Below are positions 62,134 to 64,000 of a stretch of 64,000 nucleotides of DNA, one piece after another. Source of the DNA: Flavobacterium litorale (GTDB taxonomy: Bacteria; Bacteroidota; Bacteroidia; Flavobacteriales; Flavobacteriaceae); contig NZ_CP080429.1 in NCBI RefSeq assembly GCF_019613795.1, positions 277,501 through 341,500 on the forward strand, given 5' to 3'. The number at the start of each line of letters is the position of its first letter. Positions within the stretch are counted from its first letter, which is position 1. Under the pieces are notes generated by a model. It did not search any database. It saw nothing but the letters and a program-made list of their open reading frames with translations, and was not told where the DNA came from. A program made the translations under genes and the position numbers.

Positions 62134-63651
62134 ATGAATAAGAAAGTAATTTTAATGATATTGGATGGTTGGGGAAAATCGCCCGACCCAAAAGTATCGG
62201 CAATAGATAATGCTAAAACACCTTTTATAGATAGCCTGTACCACAACTACCCTAGTGCAGTATTACGCACGGACGGACTTAATGTTGGGCTGCCCGAAGG
62301 GCAAATGGGTAACAGCGAAGTAGGGCACATGAATTTGGGTGCGGGGCGCATTGTATACCAAGACCTTGTAAAAATAAACCTTGCCGTAGCAGAAAAAACC
62401 TTAGCAGCAGAAAAAGCATTAGCCGATGCGCTAGCCTACGCTAAAAACAACAATAAAAAAGTACATCTGTTAGGTTTAGTTTCCGATGGAGGCGTGCACT
62501 CGCATATAAACCACCTAAAAGGCTTGGTCGATGCTACCGAAGCCTATAATTTGGACAATGTGTATATACACGCCTTTACTGATGGTAGGGATGTAGACCC
62601 AAAATCGGGCGCAGGGTTTATTACTGATATAGAAGATTATATTAAAGATACTAAGGTACAACTAGCCTCTGTAGTAGGGCGTTATTATGCTATGGACAGG
62701 GATAAACGCTGGGAGCGCGTAAAACTAGCGTACGATTTGTTGGTTAACGGCGCAGGAACACCAACCACCAACGCTGTAGCTAGCATTGAAAAAAGTTATG
62801 ACGATGGCGTTACCGACGAGTTTATTAAACCCATACTCATGACGACCGATGGCACTACACCTGTAGCTACCATTGGAGAAGATGACGTAGTGATATTCTT
62901 TAACTTTAGAACGGATAGAGGACGCCAGCTTACGGAGGTATTAACCCAGTTTGATGTACACGAGCAGAACATGCATAAAATGAACCTGTACTATGTTACC
63001 ATGACGAATTATGATGATAACTTTACAGGAATGCATGTTATTTACGATAAAGACAACCTAACCGAAACGCTGGGCGAGGTAGTTGCCAAGCACAGTAAAA
63101 AGCAAATTCGTATTGCCGAAACCGAAAAATACCCGCATGTTACCTTCTTCTTTTCGGGAGGACGTGAAGAACCTTTTGAGGGCGAGCAACGCTTGCTATG
63201 CCCATCGCCAAAAGTAGCTACCTACGATTTACAACCCGAAATGAGTGCCTACGACCTGAAAGATGCACTTATACCTGAACTAAAAAAAGGCGAAACCGAT
63301 TTTGTGTGCCTTAATTTTGCCAATGGCGATATGGTGGGGCATACAGGTGTTATGGAAGCCGCTATTAAAGCCTGCGAAGCGGTTGACGATTGCGCCAAAC
63401 AGGTTATTGAAACAGCATTGGATAATAATTACACCACTATTGTAATTGCCGATCACGGGAATTGCGAAACTATGGTAAACCCCGATGGTAGCCCAAACAC
63501 GGCGCATACTACCAACCCCGTACCTATTATACTAGTAGATAAAGAAATAAAACAGATTAATGATGGTGTACTGGGCGATATTGCACCAACCATACTAGCA
63601 CTTATGGGCATACCACAACCCAAAGCCATGACGAGGCATTCGTTACTGTAA
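62134..63651 (+). CDS. gpmI: 2,3-bisphosphoglycerate-independent phosphoglycerate mutase
   Basis: Glycolytic enzyme of 505 residues interconverting 3- and 2-phosphoglycerate. Alkaline-phosphatase superfamily metal site begins with Asp11 (ILDGWG); the phosphorylated nucleophile is Ser61 (GNSEVGH). VSDGGVHSHINHL, DGRDVDPKSG, GRYYAMDRDKRWER, FFNFRTDRGRQL, and the C-terminal DHGNCETM and TNPVPIIL complete the manganese-binding core. Normal family length. Confidence 0.96.
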   Translation: MNKKVILMILDGWGKSPDPKVSAIDNAKTPFIDSLYHNYPSAVLRTDGLNVGLPEGQMGNSEVGHMNLGAGRIVYQDLVKINLAVAEKTLAAEKALADALAYAKNNNKKVHLLGLVSDGGVHSHINHLKGLVDATEAYNLDNVYIHAFTDGRDVDPKSGAGFITDIEDYIKDTKVQLASVVGRYYAMDRDKRWERVKLAYDLLVNGAGTPTTNAVASIEKSYDDGVTDEFIKPILMTTDGTTPVATIGEDDVVIFFNFRTDRGRQLTEVLTQFDVHEQNMHKMNLYYVTMTNYDDNFTGMHVIYDKDNLTETLGEVVAKHSKKQIRIAETEKYPHVTFFFSGGREEPFEGEQRLLCPSPKVATYDLQPEMSAYDLKDALIPELKKGETDFVCLNFANGDMVGHTGVMEAAIKACEAVDDCAKQVIETALDNNYTTIVIADHGNCETMVNPDGSPNTAHTTNPVPIILVDKEIKQINDGVLGDIAPTILALMGIPQPKAMTRHSLL

Positions 63652-63675
63652 TTAAACGTATTACTATAAAAATTA

Positions 63676-63703
63676 AAGCCTGCTCAAACAACTGAGCAGG
63701 CTT
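63676..63703 (+). terminator. terminator after gpmI
   Basis: Stem GCCTGCTCA/TGAGCAGGC, loop AACAAC, followed by TTCCTTTTT. It lies 25 bp past the gpmI stop. Confidence 0.85.
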
Positions 63704-63754
63704 CCTTTTTAAACAACCATTATTTAAAAAATCTAGATTAATCTAGCAACTTAA

Positions 63755-64000
63755 CTATCGTTTAAACGCGTTAAAATAATCGCGGTCTATATTTTCCCTA
63801 TGGTCGGGGTGGGCAACATTTATAAGCGCTGCTGCACGTTGTTTTAGTGTTTTTCCGTACAAATCGGCAATACCGTATTCGGTAACAACATACTGCACGT
63901 GCGAGCGTGTTGTTACTACCCCTGCCCCTTCTTTAAGAAAAGGTACAATTCTGTTTGCCCCTTTTTTAGTAACCGATGGCAATGCTATAATGGCTTTACC
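63755..64000 (-). CDS. acetyl-CoA hydrolase/transferase, C-terminal end (partial)
   Basis: Last 81 residues of a CoA-transferase family protein; the frame is open to the right edge, so the gene starts outside the window. The segment with IVPFLKEGAGVVTTRSHVQYVVTEYGIADLYGK and RAAALINVAHPDHRE is typical of the C-terminus of the acetyl-CoA hydrolase / 4-hydroxybutyrate CoA-transferase group. Substrate cannot be told from this end. Confidence 0.88.
   Translation of the reverse strand, partial: GKAIIALPSVTKKGANRIVPFLKEGAGVVTTRSHVQYVVTEYGIADLYGKTLKQRAAALINVAHPDHRENIDRDYFNAFKR

Overview
The window is chromosomal DNA from a member of the Bacteroidota, most likely family Flavobacteriaceae. Five observations support this. 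The partial 16S rRNA gene at the left edge is of this type. Many genes are preceded by the Bacteroidota -7 box TAnnTTTG rather than an E. coli-type -10. Gliding genes gldB and gldC are present. One secreted protease ends in a type IX secretion sorting domain. The division/cell-wall (dcw) cluster has the order usual in this group. The DNA is AT-rich, with short intergenic gaps and many near-perfect hairpin terminators. I see no prophage, insertion sequence, CRISPR array or defence island.

Layout. 1-1856: 5' part of a 16S rRNA gene on the minus strand, with three tandem promoters upstream. 1857-7038: housekeeping and unknown genes (LolC/E-type permease, NamZ/DUF1343 lipoprotein, a 69-residue coiled-coil protein, a YkgJ-type cysteine-cluster protein, a methyltransferase, a DUF2059 protein, queE). 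7142-13093: a seven-gene operon, exbB-exbD-exbD-tonB-small membrane protein-PstS-like lipoprotein-TPR protein. 13512-16559: cupin, kynurenine monooxygenase, a small membrane protein, tRNA-Arg and a YqeY protein. 16651-32283: the complete dcw operon mraZ-rsmH-ftsL-ftsI-murE-mraY-murD-ftsW-murG-murC-ftsQ-ftsA-ftsZ, ending at a strong terminator and preceded by phased GTGG repeats that look like MraZ operators. 32688-42065: hydrolase, engB, an acetyltransferase, gldC and gldB, nadE, a response regulator, dnaG, an SDR protein and a cation efflux protein. 42292-44670: ECF sigma factor, anti-sigma-like protein and outer-membrane barrel operon. 45082-64000: polyprenyl diphosphate synthase, a lipoprotein protease, rlmN, a T9SS-exported protease, an O-methyltransferase, PAP2 phosphatase, TatA, an M1 peptidase with a DUF6702 protein, two tandem secreted paralogues, pepE, tRNA-Gly, an acetyltransferase, an L,D-transpeptidase, a DUF5916 protein, gpmI and the end of a CoA-transferase gene.

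How the genes fit together. The dcw genes make lipid II (murE, mraY, murD, murG, murC) and build the divisome (ftsL, ftsI, ftsW, ftsQ, ftsA, ftsZ). The NamZ-type enzyme and the L,D-transpeptidase may also act on peptidoglycan. The polyprenyl synthase may supply the undecaprenyl carrier or a quinone tail. The ExbBD/TonB operon should energise the outer membrane using the proton motive force, here combined with a periplasmic binding-protein-like lipoprotein and a TPR protein of unknown role. TatA, LolC/E-like, GldB/GldC and the T9SS cargo concern export and surface functions.

Most of the window is well-understood core genome. The best leads are the exbBDD-tonB-pstS-like-TPR operon, the phased MraZ boxes, the triple rrn promoter, the DnaG primase without its zinc ligands, the PEGA-like/trypsin-like lipoprotein, the long FtsZ tail with repeated YSLED-type motifs, and the free-standing coiled-coil protein. 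All function calls come from reading motifs by eye; no database search was run.
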